Source of the DNA: Methylobacterium sp. 17Sr1-1
Lineage (GTDB): Bacteria > Pseudomonadota > Alphaproteobacteria > Rhizobiales > Beijerinckiaceae
Assembly: GCF_003173775.1 (NCBI RefSeq)
Contig: NZ_CP029552.1
Location: 6,283,001 to 6,347,000 of the forward strand
Direction: 5' to 3'
Length of the DNA stretch: 64,000 nt
Part shown: piece by piece, positions 15,822 to 26,949 of the stretch
Position numbering within the stretch: the first letter of the stretch is position 1
How the letters are laid out: each line of letters starts with the position of its first letter
Notes under the pieces: model-generated
What the model saw: only the letters and a program-made list of their open reading frames with translations
The model's database searches: none
What the model was told of the DNA's origin: nothing
Translations under genes and position numbers: made by a program

Positions 15822-18245
15822 ATGGCGCAGGCCACCTCCGCCGGTCGAGCGTCCGGCCAGTCCTCTTCCGGCAAGACTCTTTCTGGCAAGACTCTCTTCT
15901 TCTTCGAGAAGCCCTCGGCGATGCGCCAGGTGCAGCGGTTCTTCCGCTCGCCCAGCACGGTCTGCGTCGCCGCCGAGGGCCATCTCCTGGAGGTGGCCGA
16001 GCCCGGGGAGATCCGGCCGGACTGGAAGCCCTGGCGCTTCGACGCGCTGCCAATCGCGATGGAGCGGCTGCCGGTCGCCCCCGGCCACGGCCGCTCGGGC
16101 CAGTCGCACGCGCCGAAGCTCGCGGCGATCCGCCAGGCGCTCGACGGGGTCGAGCGGGTGATCATCGCCACCGATCCGGGCCGCGAGGGCTCGATGATCG
16201 CCTGGGAGGTGCTGGAGCATCTCGGCTGGCGTGGCCGGGTCGACCGGCTGCGGCTGGGCGCCCTCGACGAGATCTCGATCCGCCGTGCCTTCGGGCTGCT
16301 CGCCCGCGAGGACGATTCCGGCGAGCGCGACTACGCCGCCTATCTCGAGGCCCTGTGCCGGCAATACGAGGACTGGCATCTCGGCCTCAACGGCACGCGG
16401 GCGGTGTCCCTGCGCCTGCGCCCGCCGGCCTTCCGCGAGCCGTGGCGCTTCGGGGGGGTGCAGACGCCGACGCTCGCCATCCTCGCCGACCTCGAGGAGC
16501 GCATCCGGAATTTCGTGCCGCGCGACTTCTACAAGGTTGCACTGCCGGTGACGACCGAGAGCGGCGCCAGCCTGACGCTCTGGCACGCGCCGAAGGACAA
16601 GATCTTCGACATCAAGGACGCCGAGGCGATCCGCGACGCGGCCGTGGGCTGGGCCGGCCCGCTCGCGGTGGTGCAGAAGGACGTGCGGCGGGCACCCCCA
16701 AGGCTGTTCTCGAAGGACACCCTGGCCCGGGCCTGCGCCAAGCGCTTCGGCTGGGACCCGCAGGTCACGGCGCGCCACGCGCAGGCGCTCTACGACAAGG
16801 GGTTCCTGAGCTATCCCCGCACCGAATCGGTGCACCTGCCGGAGTCGCAAGCCAAGGACGCCGGCGCGGTGCTCGCGGCGATCGCCCCCGTCGACAAGGA
16901 CCTCGCCGCGCACAACCCCGCGACGCCGCAGATCCGCCGCGGGCCGAAGGGCCACTACGTCAAGGATCCGGGCGAGCACCACGCCATCGTGCCGCTGCGC
17001 AAGGTGCCCGGGCCGGGCGACGTCGCGCCCGACGCGCAGAAGCTCTGGCTGCTCGTCGCGAAAAACTTCCTCGCCGCTCACATGGCCGACGGGATCGACG
17101 CCCGCACCACGGTCACGGCCGACGTCCCGACGCCGCTGGGCGCGAAGCGCTTCGTCATCACCGGCAGCGTGGTGAAGGTGCCGGGCTGGCGCGCCCTCTA
17201 CGGCACCGAGGCCGACGAGGACGAGGTCGTACCGGGCAAGACCAAGGCCGACGACGAGCCGACCACCGGCCGCCTGCCGCCGGTCCGCGACGGCGAGGCC
17301 GGCACCGGCGGGAAGCCGAAGATCGAGACCGCCCGGACCGAGCCGCCGCGGCGCATCACCCGGGGCGAGTTGCCGGTGGTAATGGGCCGGCTGATCGACC
17401 AGGTCGAGGATCCGGCCCTCAAGCGGGCGCTGGAGAACCCCGCCAACCCGACCGAACCGAAGGGGCTCGGCACCGCGGCGACCCGCGACGCGGTGCTGCC
17501 GAAGCTGATGAAGAGCCATTACGTCACGCTGCTGAAGGGCAAGGATCCGGCGATCACCGTGACGGAGGTCGGCCTCGCCTTCGTCGCCGCGGTGCGCCGG
17601 GTTTTTCCGGCCTATGGCGACCCGGTCGGGCGGGCGGTGTTCGAATCGGAGCTGGCCGAGATCGGCCGGGCGACGACGAAGGACGAGGCTCTGCGCCGGG
17701 CGAACGCCTTCCGCCAGCGCACCCGCGAGCGGGTCGAGGCGCTGATCGGCGCCGTCTCGGGTGCCGAGCGCCTGGCGGTAGAGGGCGAGGCCCCGCCCCG
17801 CGGCGGCCGTGCGCCGACCGCCGCGATGGTGTCGTTCGCGACCTCGCTCGCCGCCCGCAAGGGCATCCCCCTCCCCCCGGAGGCCAAGCGGGATGCCGGC
17901 GCCTGCCGGGTCTTCCTCAACACTCATGCCGGACCGAAGATGGCACCCGCTGGCGACGGCGCGCCCCGTCCCCCGACCCCGGCGATGCTGCGCTTCGCCG
18001 CCTCGCTCGCCCGGGCCAAGCGCCTGGAGGCGCTGCCGCCCGAGATCGAGACCGATTTCGCCGCCTGCCGCGCCTTCCTCGACGCCCATGCGGGCGGCGA
18101 CGGCCCGCGCTCCGGCACCCAAGCGGCCCCCGCCCGCGAGGCCGCCACCCGGGAGGGCTCGGCGAAGAAGCCCCGCACCCGCCGTCCGCGCAGCCCGGCG
18201 AGTCCGGGCCGCGCCCCCCGCCGTCGCCGGGCGGCGGAGGGGTGA
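15822..18245 (+). CDS. Type IA DNA topoisomerase, TopB/plasmid-type, with duplicated C-terminal motif
   Basis: Starting MAQATSAGRASG at 15822, the protein is 807 residues. A TOPRIM domain holds LFFFEKPSAMRQV (the catalytic Glu), ATDPGREGSMIAWEV (117-130), the SHAPK patch and the RQYEDWHLGLNGTRA region. The active-site Tyr is near residue 331 in KGFLSYPRTES. No zinc-ribbon cysteines follow. Instead, two related stretches of about 42 residues (about 662-703 and 716-757; AMVSFATSLA...ACRVFLNTHAG and AMLRFAASLA...ACRAFLDAHAG) precede a very basic tail ending RRRRAAEG. Type IA enzymes relax or decatenate single-stranded regions. The plasmid TopB-like layout suggests past transfer, but composition matches the chromosome. 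Confidence 0.9.
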   Translation: MAQATSAGRASGQSSSGKTLSGKTLFFFEKPSAMRQVQRFFRSPSTVCVAAEGHLLEVAEPGEIRPDWKPWRFDALPIAMERLPVAPGHGRSGQSHAPKLAAIRQALDGVERVIIATDPGREGSMIAWEVLEHLGWRGRVDRLRLGALDEISIRRAFGLLAREDDSGERDYAAYLEALCRQYEDWHLGLNGTRAVSLRLRPPAFREPWRFGGVQTPTLAILADLEERIRNFVPRDFYKVALPVTTESGASLTLWHAPKDKIFDIKDAEAIRDAAVGWAGPLAVVQKDVRRAPPRLFSKDTLARACAKRFGWDPQVTARHAQALYDKGFLSYPRTESVHLPESQAKDAGAVLAAIAPVDKDLAAHNPATPQIRRGPKGHYVKDPGEHHAIVPLRKVPGPGDVAPDAQKLWLLVAKNFLAAHMADGIDARTTVTADVPTPLGAKRFVITGSVVKVPGWRALYGTEADEDEVVPGKTKADDEPTTGRLPPVRDGEAGTGGKPKIETARTEPPRRITRGELPVVMGRLIDQVEDPALKRALENPANPTEPKGLGTAATRDAVLPKLMKSHYVTLLKGKDPAITVTEVGLAFVAAVRRVFPAYGDPVGRAVFESELAEIGRATTKDEALRRANAFRQRTRERVEALIGAVSGAERLAVEGEAPPRGGRAPTAAMVSFATSLAARKGIPLPPEAKRDAGACRVFLNTHAGPKMAPAGDGAPRPPTPAMLRFAASLARAKRLEALPPEIETDFAACRAFLDAHAGGDGPRSGTQAAPAREAATREGSAKKPRTRRPRSPASPGRAPRRRRAAEG

Positions 18246-18362
18246 AGGCGACCTGCCGGGCGCCGGCAAACAATCGCCCGCGCGCCCGCACGAGACGGCT
18301 GGACAGGCGATCCGAGCGTCTCTATACCCCCGCTCAACGCCGCTGCCCCACGCAGCCGGCGG

Positions 18363-18438
18363 GCCCGGGTAGCTCAGTTGGTAGAGCATGCGACTGAAAA
18401 TCGCAGTGTCGGCGGTTCGACTCCGTCCCCGGGCACCA
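18363..18438 (+). tRNA. tRNA-Phe(GAA), copy 1
   Basis: A 76-nt cloverleaf with acceptor stem GCCCGGG/CCCGGGC, D-arm GCTCAGTTGGTAGAGC, anticodon stem-loop TGCGA-CTGAAAA-TCGCA with GAA at positions 34-36, T-arm GGCGG-TTCGACT-CCGTC, and an encoded CCA end. A short hairpin (18466-18483) follows but has no T-run. Confidence 0.97.
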
Positions 18439-18522
18439 CTTCCTCGTCCCTGACGTGAGTGGTGCCGTCCCTGAACGGGGACGATCTCTGGTGCTTGGTC
18501 CGTCGCCCTGCGCGGCCGGTGC

Positions 18523-18598
18523 GCCCGGGTAGCTCAGTTGGTAGAGCATGCGACTGAAAATCGCAGTGTCGGCGGTTCGACTCCGTCCCCGGGCACCA
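18523..18598 (+). tRNA. tRNA-Phe(GAA), copy 2
   Basis: Identical over all 76 bases to the copy 160 bp upstream, including the encoded CCA. The spacer sequences differ apart from a short GCCGG-like 5' flank, so this is an old or gene-converted tandem duplication. Confidence 0.97.
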
Positions 18599-19350
18599 TT
18601 GTTCCAGAGACATGCTTCAATTTTCCACCGATAGACCCAATCCTGACTTCTTGCTGCGGCGACCGACGGCGGAAGGACAGTTGGCTGATCCTTTTGACCA
18701 AGGTGATATTTGCGAAACTCTGCGGCATAGCGCGGGAATGTGACGGCTACCGCTTGATCCAGTTAGATAAAGATTGAGCGAGCCTCTGCGTTCCAGTGTG
18801 GCAGGGTTGTCCGAGGAAACGAAGTAGCGCGGGGCTTTCCCCTCCCCCCCTCTGCGGGGGAGGGTGCCCGGCTGCGAGTGCGAAGCACTCGTGCGCCGGG
18901 CGGGAGAGGGGCAGGGCGACGCTGATCCAGCTCGCGCCCTACAGAACGGCTCAGCCATATCCGGAAGCGGCGTCCCCTCTCCCGACCCCTGCTGACGCAG
19001 GGGCCACCCTCCCCCGCAGAGGGGGGAGGGGAAACCCGCGCCACTCATTTCCCCGGAGAGCCCCTACCCTTGTGGGGAGGGGATGCGTCCGCTTCCAATC
19101 TCTGTGCGCTTCGGTCGGATAGGCGCTCAGCGTTTCCTGGAACCCTGCTTCGAGGCCCCTGCATTCACGTCCACGGCGTGAGGGCACAGGTGGGATCGCC
19201 GAGATCTGATCGCATCGATCAAACCCGCGGGCTCATCCGGACTGGCCCCACCGAACCGGCGAGCGCCCGCGACGAGGTCGGCGCCGGGAACCGCGCAGCG
19301 CGACGCACCGCCCCTTGCCTCCCACGCCCGCCGCCGCCACAACGCCGGCC
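18599..19350. other. Gene-free region with AT-richer patch and a repeat element
   Basis: No convincing gene is seen in this 750-bp interval. Bases 18600-18780 are clearly less GC-rich than the surroundings (stretches such as AAGGTGATATTTGCGAAAC and GTTAGATAAAGATTGAG), which could be a decayed insertion next to the tRNA-Phe genes. A repeat element fills 18836-19034. The remaining 300 bases before the ABC-F gene presumably hold its promoter. Confidence 0.5.
18836..19034. repeat. Intergenic inverted-repeat element, copy A
   Basis: The outer arms TTTCCCCTCC...CTCTGCGGGGGAGGG and CCCTCCCCCGCAGAGGGGGG...AAA pair with each other. Inside are GGGAGAGGGGCAGGGCGACG, CTGATCCAG, GCGCCCTACAGAACGG and TCCGGAAGCGGCGTCCCCTC. 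Similarity continues weakly outward to about 18816 and 19053. This is one of seven copies in the window, with the internal block in the forward orientation. Confidence 0.85.
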
Positions 19351-21215
<1,865 letters not shown>

Positions 21216-21219
<4 letters not shown>

Positions 21220-21869
21220 CGGGCGCGAGCGGCACGGACGGCTACGCCGCGGAGGCCGAGGCGCTGGTCTCGCGCTACGAGAGCATCGCCTTTTCGGACG
21301 TCCACGCGGCGATCCTGCCGCTTCTGCCCGCGCCGCCGGGCCGCGTCCTCGACATCGGGGCCGGGACCGGGCGCGACGCGGCGGGCTTCGCCGCCCTCGG
21401 CTACCGGGTGACGGCCGTCGAGCCGACAGTCGAGCTGCGCCGGCGGGCGGTCGCCCTGCATCCCTCGCCGCTGATCGACTGGCTAAATGACGGCCTGCCC
21501 GACCTGCCCGCCCTCGCCGGGCGCGGCGCTGCCTTCGACGTCGTGATGCTCACCGCCGTCTGGATGCATCTCGACGCGGCCGAGCGTCGTCGCGCGATGC
21601 CGCGCCTCGCCGCTCTGCTGCGGCCCGGCGGCGTGACGGCCCTGTCGCTGCGCCACGGCCCGGTGCCGCCCGGGCGCCGGATGTTCGACGTCTCCGCCGC
21701 CGAGACGATCGCGCTGGCCGAGGCGCACGGCCTGCGCTGCATCCTGTGCCGGACGGACGAGGATGCCCAGCTCCGCCGACCCGGCGTGACCTGGGACCGG
21801 GTGGCTTTCGTGAGGGACGGCGTCCGTCGGGACATTCCGGGGCTTCACGCGCCCGGAACGATCGCCTAG
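21216..21869 (+). CDS. Class I SAM-dependent methyltransferase, translationally coupled to the ABC-F gene
   Basis: A GTG at 21216 overlaps the ABC-F stop (GTGA) and has GGAGG eight bases upstream, so it is preferred over the upstream in-frame start at 21180 inside the ABC-F gene. The 217-residue product has SAM motif [17 protein letters not shown] (44-59), acidic EPT at the ribose position, and [10 protein letters not shown] in the motif IV region, with the cofactor loop LRPGGV. The substrate is unknown. Coupling to an ABC-F ATPase hints at a ribosome- or RNA-linked target, but that is inference only. Confidence 0.85.
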
Positions 21870-21904
21870 GGCGTGGCGACGTCCTCGTTCCGGCCCGCAT
21901 CCCC

Positions 21905-22768
21905 ATGACCACCCCTTCCTACGTCCTCTCCCTCTCCTGCACCAACGTCCCGGGGATCGTGGCCGGCGTCTCGGCCTACCTGTTCGAGGCCGGGTGCAAC
22001 ATCCTCGACGCGCAGCAATTCGACGACGTCGAGACCGGCCGCTTCTTCATGCGGATCGTGTTCAACCCCGTGCAGGGCGAGCCGGGGCGGGATGTCCTCG
22101 CCGCGGGCTTCGAGGCGGTCGCCGCGCGCTTCCGTATGGACTGGACCCTGCGCGACCGGGCCGAAAAACGGCGCGTGATGCTGCTCGTCTCGCGCTTCGA
22201 TCACTGCCTCAACGACCTCCTCTACCGCTGGCGCATCGGCGAGTTGCCGATGGAGGTCTGCGCCGTGGTCTCGAACTACCCGCGCGAGATCTACGGTGCC
22301 GCCGACCTTGCCGGCATCCCGTTCCACCACCTGCCGATCACCGCCGACACCAAGCCGCAGCAGGAAGCCGCCCTGTGGCGCCTCGTCGAGGAGACCGGCG
22401 CCGAGCTGGTGGTGCTCGCCCGCTACATGCAGATCCTGTCGGACGACCTCGCCCAAAAACTCTCGGGGCGCTGCATCAACATCCACCACTCGTTCCTGCC
22501 CGGCTTCAAGGGGGCGAAGCCCTATCACCAGGCGCACGAGCGCGGCGTGAAGCTGATCGGCGCCACCTCGCACCTCGTCACCGGCGACCTCGACGAGGGG
22601 CCGATCATCGAGCAGGACGTCGAGCGCATCTCGCACCGCGACACCCCCGACGACCTCGTGCGCAAGGGCCGCGACATCGAGCGCCGGGTGCTGGCCCGCG
22701 CCGTGCGCTACGTCCTGGAGGACCGGGTGATCGCCAACGGCCGCAAGACGGTGGTGTTCACCGATTGA
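21905..22768 (+). CDS. purU: Formyltetrahydrofolate deformylase PurU
   Basis: ATG 21905 ([14 protein letters not shown]) gives 287 residues. Residues 5-80 form an ACT regulatory domain ([22 protein letters not shown]). Residues 88-280 are the formyltransferase-type catalytic domain with [26 protein letters not shown] (catalytic Asn and His) and [14 protein letters not shown] (catalytic Asp). The enzyme hydrolyses 10-formyl-THF to formate and THF, rebalancing the folate C1 pool. In a methylotroph this also links folate C1 units to formate oxidation. It follows the methyltransferase by 35 bases on the same strand. Confidence 0.95.
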   Translation: MTTPSYVLSLSCTNVPGIVAGVSAYLFEAGCNILDAQQFDDVETGRFFMRIVFNPVQGEPGRDVLAAGFEAVAARFRMDWTLRDRAEKRRVMLLVSRFDHCLNDLLYRWRIGELPMEVCAVVSNYPREIYGAADLAGIPFHHLPITADTKPQQEAALWRLVEETGAELVVLARYMQILSDDLAQKLSGRCINIHHSFLPGFKGAKPYHQAHERGVKLIGATSHLVTGDLDEGPIIEQDVERISHRDTPDDLVRKGRDIERRVLARAVRYVLEDRVIANGRKTVVFTD

Positions 22769-22878
22769 GGGCGAGGGGCGGCGCCCGGACGACCTCCTTG
22801 GCGCCGCCCGCCCCACCGGGTAAGCCGGGCCCACCCGAGCGGGGAACCGCTCGCCCGACGACCCGGAGCTTGACGACG

Positions 22879-23313
22879 ATGTCCGACCTCACCCTCGACG
22901 CCGCCTCGACCATCGTGACCGCCGCCCTGAAGGCCGGCCGCGAGCTGGGGCTCAAGCCCCTGGCGGTGGTGGTGCTGGATGCCCGCGGCGCCCTCAAGGC
23001 GGCCGGCGTCGAGGACGGCACCAGCCTCAAGCGGTCCGAGATCGCCACCGGCAAGGCCAACGGCGCGCTGGCGCTCGGCATCGGCTCGCGGGCCATCGCC
23101 AAGCGGGCCGAGGAGCAGGCCTATTTCGTCGCCGCGGTGACCCATGTGGCGGGTCCGGCCGGCCTGATCCCGGTGCCGGGCGGCGTGCTGATCAAGCGCG
23201 ACGGCAAGCTCGTCGGCGCCGTCGGCATCTCGGGCGACACCTCCGACAACGACGAGAAGGCGGCGCTCGCCGGCATCGCGGCCGCCGGGCTCCAGGCCGA
23301 GACCGGCGCCTGA
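22879..23313 (+). CDS. GlcG/HbpS-like (DUF336) protein
   Basis: The 144-residue protein starts MSDLTLDAASTIVTAAL and shows the heme-degrading/GlcG-HbpS fold signatures: LAVVVLDARGALKAAGVEDG, KRSEIATGKANGALALGIGSR, GGVLIKRDGKLVGAVGISGDTSDNDE. It has no signal peptide, so it should be cytoplasmic. Family members bind heme or cobalamin, or accompany oxidation operons; the substrate is not established. Its stop is five bases before the start of the solute-binding protein gene, so it probably heads the ABC importer operon. Confidence 0.85.
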   Translation: MSDLTLDAASTIVTAALKAGRELGLKPLAVVVLDARGALKAAGVEDGTSLKRSEIATGKANGALALGIGSRAIAKRAEEQAYFVAAVTHVAGPAGLIPVPGGVLIKRDGKLVGAVGISGDTSDNDEKAALAGIAAAGLQAETGA

Positions 23314-23318
23314 GCCGA

Positions 23319-24920
23319 ATGATGCGGCGCCGCGACATCCTTGCGGGTCTCGGCGCCGCGAGCCTGGTGCGCCCGGCCCAAGCCGCCGGTCCTCAAGCCG
23401 CCGGCCCCGCCGCCTACCGGCGGGGCAACGGCGCCGATCCCGAGACCCTCGACCCGCACAAGACCTCGACGGTCGCCGAGGCGACGATCCTCCTCGACCT
23501 CTACGAGGGCCTGAGCGCCTACGGCCCCGACGGCGCCCTGGTGCCGGGCGCCGCCGCGAGCTGGACCACCTCCGCGGACGGCCTGACCTGGACCTTCCGG
23601 TTGCGGCCCGACGGTCGCTGGTCGAACGGCGACCCGGTCGTCGCCGACGATTTCGTCCACGGCTTCCGCCGCATGCTCGACCCGGCGACGGGGGCGAAAT
23701 ACGCGAGCGTGCTGGCGCCGATCCGCAACGCGCAGGACGTCAACCGCGGGGCGATGCCGGTCGACGCGGTCGGGGTCGCCGCGCCGGATCCCGGCACGGT
23801 GGTGATCGGGCTCGCGCAGCCGACGCCCTACTTCGTCGAACTGATGGCCCATCAGGCGAGCACGCCCGTCCACCGGCCCTCGCTCGCCCGTTTCGGCGAG
23901 GCCTTCACCCGGCCCGGCAACCTCGTGTCGAACGGCGCCTACCTGCTCAAGGATTTCTCGCCGAACGACCGCATCACCGCGGTCCGCAACCCGCATTACC
24001 GCGAGGCCGGCCAGGTCGCGATCCCCCAGGTCGAGTACATCCCGACCCCGGACCTCGCCGCCGCGGTGCGCCGCTTCGCCGCCGGCGAGATCGACTCGCT
24101 GGAGGACCTGCCCGCCGACCAGGTGAAGTCCCTGAAATCCCGCTTCGGCGAGGCCGTGGTGCTCAACCCCGCCCTCGGCGTGCTGGCGCTGATGGTGAAT
24201 GTGCGCAAGCGCCCCCTCGACGATGCGCGGGTGCGCCGCGCCCTGTCGCTCGCCCTCGACCGCGAGTTCCTGGCCGAGGCGGTGTGGGGCGACACGATGC
24301 TGCCGGCCTATTCCCTGACCCCCGCCGGGCTCGATAACGCGCTGCCGCCGCCGGTGATGCCGGGCCGGGACCTCTCGCCGCTGGAGCGCGAGGATGCGGC
24401 GGTCGCGCTCCTGCGCGAGGCCGGCTACGGCCCGGGGGGGAAACCGCTCGCGGTCGAGCTGCGCTACAACATCACCGACAACAACCGGAACACCATGGTG
24501 GCGATCGCCGATCTATGGCGCCCGCTCAACGTCGCGACCTCGTTCGCCGCCACCGACGCCAAGACCCATTTCGCTTACTTGCGCGACGGCGGCCCCTTCG
24601 ACGTCGCCCGGATGAGCTGGCTCGCCGACTATGCCGACCCGCAGAACTTCCTGTTCCTGGTCGAGAGCGACAATGACGGCTTCAATTCCGGCCGTTACGC
24701 CAACCCGGCCTACGACGCCCTGATGCGCGACGCCGCCCGCGAGACCGACCTCGAGGCCCGGGCCCGGATCCTCCACCGCGCGGAAGAGCTTTTTCTCGCC
24801 GACCTGCCCTGGATCCCGCTGCTGCATTACCGGCACAAGCACCTGATCGGACCGCGCCTGCGCGGCTTCGTGCCCAACCTGCGCGGCGTCTCGCCGACCC
24901 GCTGGCTGTCGCTGGCATGA
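23319..24920 (+). CDS. Peptide/dipeptide ABC transporter solute-binding protein (family 5)
   Basis: The 533-residue protein has an N-terminal twin-arginine-like export signal (RRRDIL followed by LAGLGAASLV and a PAQAA site near residue 22). The SBP_bac_5 fold follows, with the DPETLDPHKTSTVAEATIL start, LYEGLSAYGPDGALVPGAA, WTFRLRPDGRWSNGDPV and VRRALSLALDREFL. It captures oligopeptides or related ligands in the periplasm for the downstream permeases. Ligand specificity cannot be read from sequence. The stop overlaps the first permease start by four bases (ATGA). Confidence 0.93.
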   Translation: MMRRRDILAGLGAASLVRPAQAAGPQAAGPAAYRRGNGADPETLDPHKTSTVAEATILLDLYEGLSAYGPDGALVPGAAASWTTSADGLTWTFRLRPDGRWSNGDPVVADDFVHGFRRMLDPATGAKYASVLAPIRNAQDVNRGAMPVDAVGVAAPDPGTVVIGLAQPTPYFVELMAHQASTPVHRPSLARFGEAFTRPGNLVSNGAYLLKDFSPNDRITAVRNPHYREAGQVAIPQVEYIPTPDLAAAVRRFAAGEIDSLEDLPADQVKSLKSRFGEAVVLNPALGVLALMVNVRKRPLDDARVRRALSLALDREFLAEAVWGDTMLPAYSLTPAGLDNALPPPVMPGRDLSPLEREDAAVALLREAGYGPGGKPLAVELRYNITDNNRNTMVAIADLWRPLNVATSFAATDAKTHFAYLRDGGPFDVARMSWLADYADPQNFLFLVESDNDGFNSGRYANPAYDALMRDAARETDLEARARILHRAEELFLADLPWIPLLHYRHKHLIGPRLRGFVPNLRGVSPTRWLSLA

Positions 24921-25840
24921 TCGCTTACGTCCTGCGCCGCCTCGCCCAGGCCGTCCCGACGCTCTTTCTCGTCGTCACCCTGTCGTTCTTCCTGGTGCGG
25001 CTGGCGCCCGGCGGGCCGTTCGACCTGGAGCGGCCGCTGCCGGCCGCCGCGATGGAGAATCTGCGCCGGGTCTACGGCCTCGACCAGCCGCTCCTCGTCC
25101 AGTACGGCCGCTACCTCGCCTCCCTGGCTCGGGGCGATCTCGGGCCGTCCTTCTCCGTGCGCGACCTCTCGGTGGCGGAGCTGTTCGCCCGCGGCCTGCC
25201 GGTCTCGATGATCCTGGGCGGCTTGGCGCTCGGTCTCTCGCTCCTCCTCGGCACGCTGCTGGGCGGCCTCGCGGCCCTGCGGCGGGGCTCGTGGCTCGAC
25301 CATGCGGTCACGACGCTCGGTACCTTCGCCCTGACCGTGCCGGGCTTCGTGGTGGCGCCATTGCTCCAGATCGCCTTCGGGCTGTCCCTGCGCTGGCTCC
25401 CCGTCGGCGGCTGGGACGGCGGCGCTCCGAAAAACCTCGTCCTGCCGGTCGTTACCCTGGCGCTGCCGCAGGTCGCCGTGGTGGCCCGCCTCGCCCGGGC
25501 CGGCCTCGTCGAGGTGTTCGACCGGCCGCACTGGCGCACCCTGCGGGCGCTTGGCCTGCCACCGCGGATCCTGGCGCTCCATGCCCTGCGCGGGGCGGCC
25601 CTTCCCGTCGTCTCCTATCTCGGGCCGGCGGCGGCGGGGCTCTTGACCGGCTCGGTGGTGGTCGAGACGGTGTTCGGCCTGCCCGGGGTCGGGCGCTACT
25701 TCGTCGACGGGGCGATCAACCGCGACTACACGCTGGTGCTCGGCACGGTGGTGCTGATCGCGGTGTTCGTCCTCGTGCTCAACCTCCTGTCCGACCTCGC
25801 CTGCGCCCTCATCGACCCCCGCCTGAGGGATTTCGGGTGA
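24917..25840 (+). CDS. Peptide-type ABC transporter permease, DppB/OppB-like
   Basis: This 307-residue protein starts MIAYVLRRLAQAVPTLF. It has six membrane segments, the periplasmic loop typical of OppB (RLAPGGPFD, YGLDQPLLVQYGRYL) and the coupling-helix EAA region AALGLPPRILALHALRGAALPV. LLTGSVVVETVFGLPGVGRYFVDGAI is diagnostic. It overlaps both neighbours by four bases, so translation is coupled along the operon. Confidence 0.93.
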   Translation: MIAYVLRRLAQAVPTLFLVVTLSFFLVRLAPGGPFDLERPLPAAAMENLRRVYGLDQPLLVQYGRYLASLARGDLGPSFSVRDLSVAELFARGLPVSMILGGLALGLSLLLGTLLGGLAALRRGSWLDHAVTTLGTFALTVPGFVVAPLLQIAFGLSLRWLPVGGWDGGAPKNLVLPVVTLALPQVAVVARLARAGLVEVFDRPHWRTLRALGLPPRILALHALRGAALPVVSYLGPAAAGLLTGSVVVETVFGLPGVGRYFVDGAINRDYTLVLGTVVLIAVFVLVLNLLSDLACALIDPRLRDFG

Positions 25841-26949
25841 GTGCCGGCACGGCCTTCGCCGATGCCTCGCTCCTCGCCCGCGCCCGAAGGCGCCTCGTCG
25901 GTGACCGCCTGGCACGGGCGAGCGCGGCCGTGCTGCTCCTCGTGGCCCTCGCCTGCACCCTCGGCCCGTTCCTCACCGGACACCCCTACGACCGGCTCTA
26001 CTACGACTATCCCGGCACCCCGCCCTCGCTCGCGCTCTACCCTAAGGCGGACGCCGTGCGCCCGGCCCTCGACCGGCTCGCCTTCCGCATGCGGATGCGG
26101 GCCGAGGACGTGTCGGTGACTCCCGACGCGGTCCGCCTGACGCTCGCCTCCGACAAGCCCGTGGACCCGCGGGTGCTCACCTTCTTCTCCCGCTCCGACA
26201 CCTTCGGGGAGGCCCGCATCCTCGCCCGCTCCGAGGACGGGCGCCGGCTCACCGTGGACGCCCCGTTGCGCGCCTTGCGCTTCCTCGCCGGCACCGACGC
26301 GCTCGGGCGCGACCTCCTCACCCGCACCCTCGTCGCCGGGTGCCTGTCCCTGGCGCTCGGCCTGACGGCGACCGCGGTGGCGCTCGGCATCGGCGTCGTC
26401 TACGGCGCGCTCGCCGGCACCCTCGGCGGGCGGGTCGATGCGGCGATGATGCGCCTCGTCGACATCCTGTACTCGCTGCCCTTCGTGTTCTTCGTCATCA
26501 TGCTGGTGGTGTTCTTCGGCCGCTCGGTGGCGCTGATCTTCGTCGCGGTCGGCGCCGTCGAGTGGCTCGACATGGCCCGCATCGTGCGGGCCGAGGCGCA
26601 AGCCATCCGACGGCGCGACTACGTCAGGGCGGCGGAGGCGCTCGGCCTCTCGACGGCGGCGATCCTGCGCCGGCACGTCGTGCCGAACCTGCTCGGGCCC
26701 GTCGTCGCCTTCGCGGCCCTGATGGTGCCCCGGGTGATCCTGCTCGAGAGCTTCCTGTCGTTCCTGGGGCTCGGCGTGCAGGAGCCGGCGACGAGCTGGG
26801 GCGTGCTGATCGCCGACGGCGCCCGCAGCCTCGAGACCGCGCCGTGGATGCTGGTGGTGCCGGCCGGCTTCCTGGTCGTCACCCTCGTTGCCCTGACGCT
26901 GCTCGGCGAACGCCTGCGCGACGCCCTCGACCCGCGGGAGGCGGCATGA
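25837..26949 (+). CDS. Peptide-type ABC transporter permease, DppC/OppC-like
   Basis: A GTG at 25837 (GTGA overlap with the upstream stop) gives 370 residues, in frame with the conserved region. After a first membrane helix (SAAVLLLVALACTLGPFL) comes a periplasmic insertion of about 110 residues, DRLYYDYPG to TDALGRDLLTR, longer than in DppC and typical of OppC/YejE types. The transport domain contains RAEAQAIRRRDYVRAAEALG (EAA loop) and VILLESFLSFLGLGVQEP. The stop overlaps the ATPase start by four bases. Confidence 0.92.
   Translation: MSAGTAFADASLLARARRRLVGDRLARASAAVLLLVALACTLGPFLTGHPYDRLYYDYPGTPPSLALYPKADAVRPALDRLAFRMRMRAEDVSVTPDAVRLTLASDKPVDPRVLTFFSRSDTFGEARILARSEDGRRLTVDAPLRALRFLAGTDALGRDLLTRTLVAGCLSLALGLTATAVALGIGVVYGALAGTLGGRVDAAMMRLVDILYSLPFVFFVIMLVVFFGRSVALIFVAVGAVEWLDMARIVRAEAQAIRRRDYVRAAEALGLSTAAILRRHVVPNLLGPVVAFAALMVPRVILLESFLSFLGLGVQEPATSWGVLIADGARSLETAPWMLVVPAGFLVVTLVALTLLGERLRDALDPREAA

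Noticed and set aside
18538..18777. A 79-codon frame starting within the second tRNA-Phe
   Set aside because: It begins inside the tRNA and continues through the AT-richer patch; no ribosome site and no similarity seen.
18617..19122. Short frames reading PSPLCGGG or similar around the repeat copies
   Set aside because: The same peptide appears wherever the inverted-repeat element is translated (also near 29231, 39739, 48437, 51953, 55291 and 61226), so it reflects the repeat, not genes.
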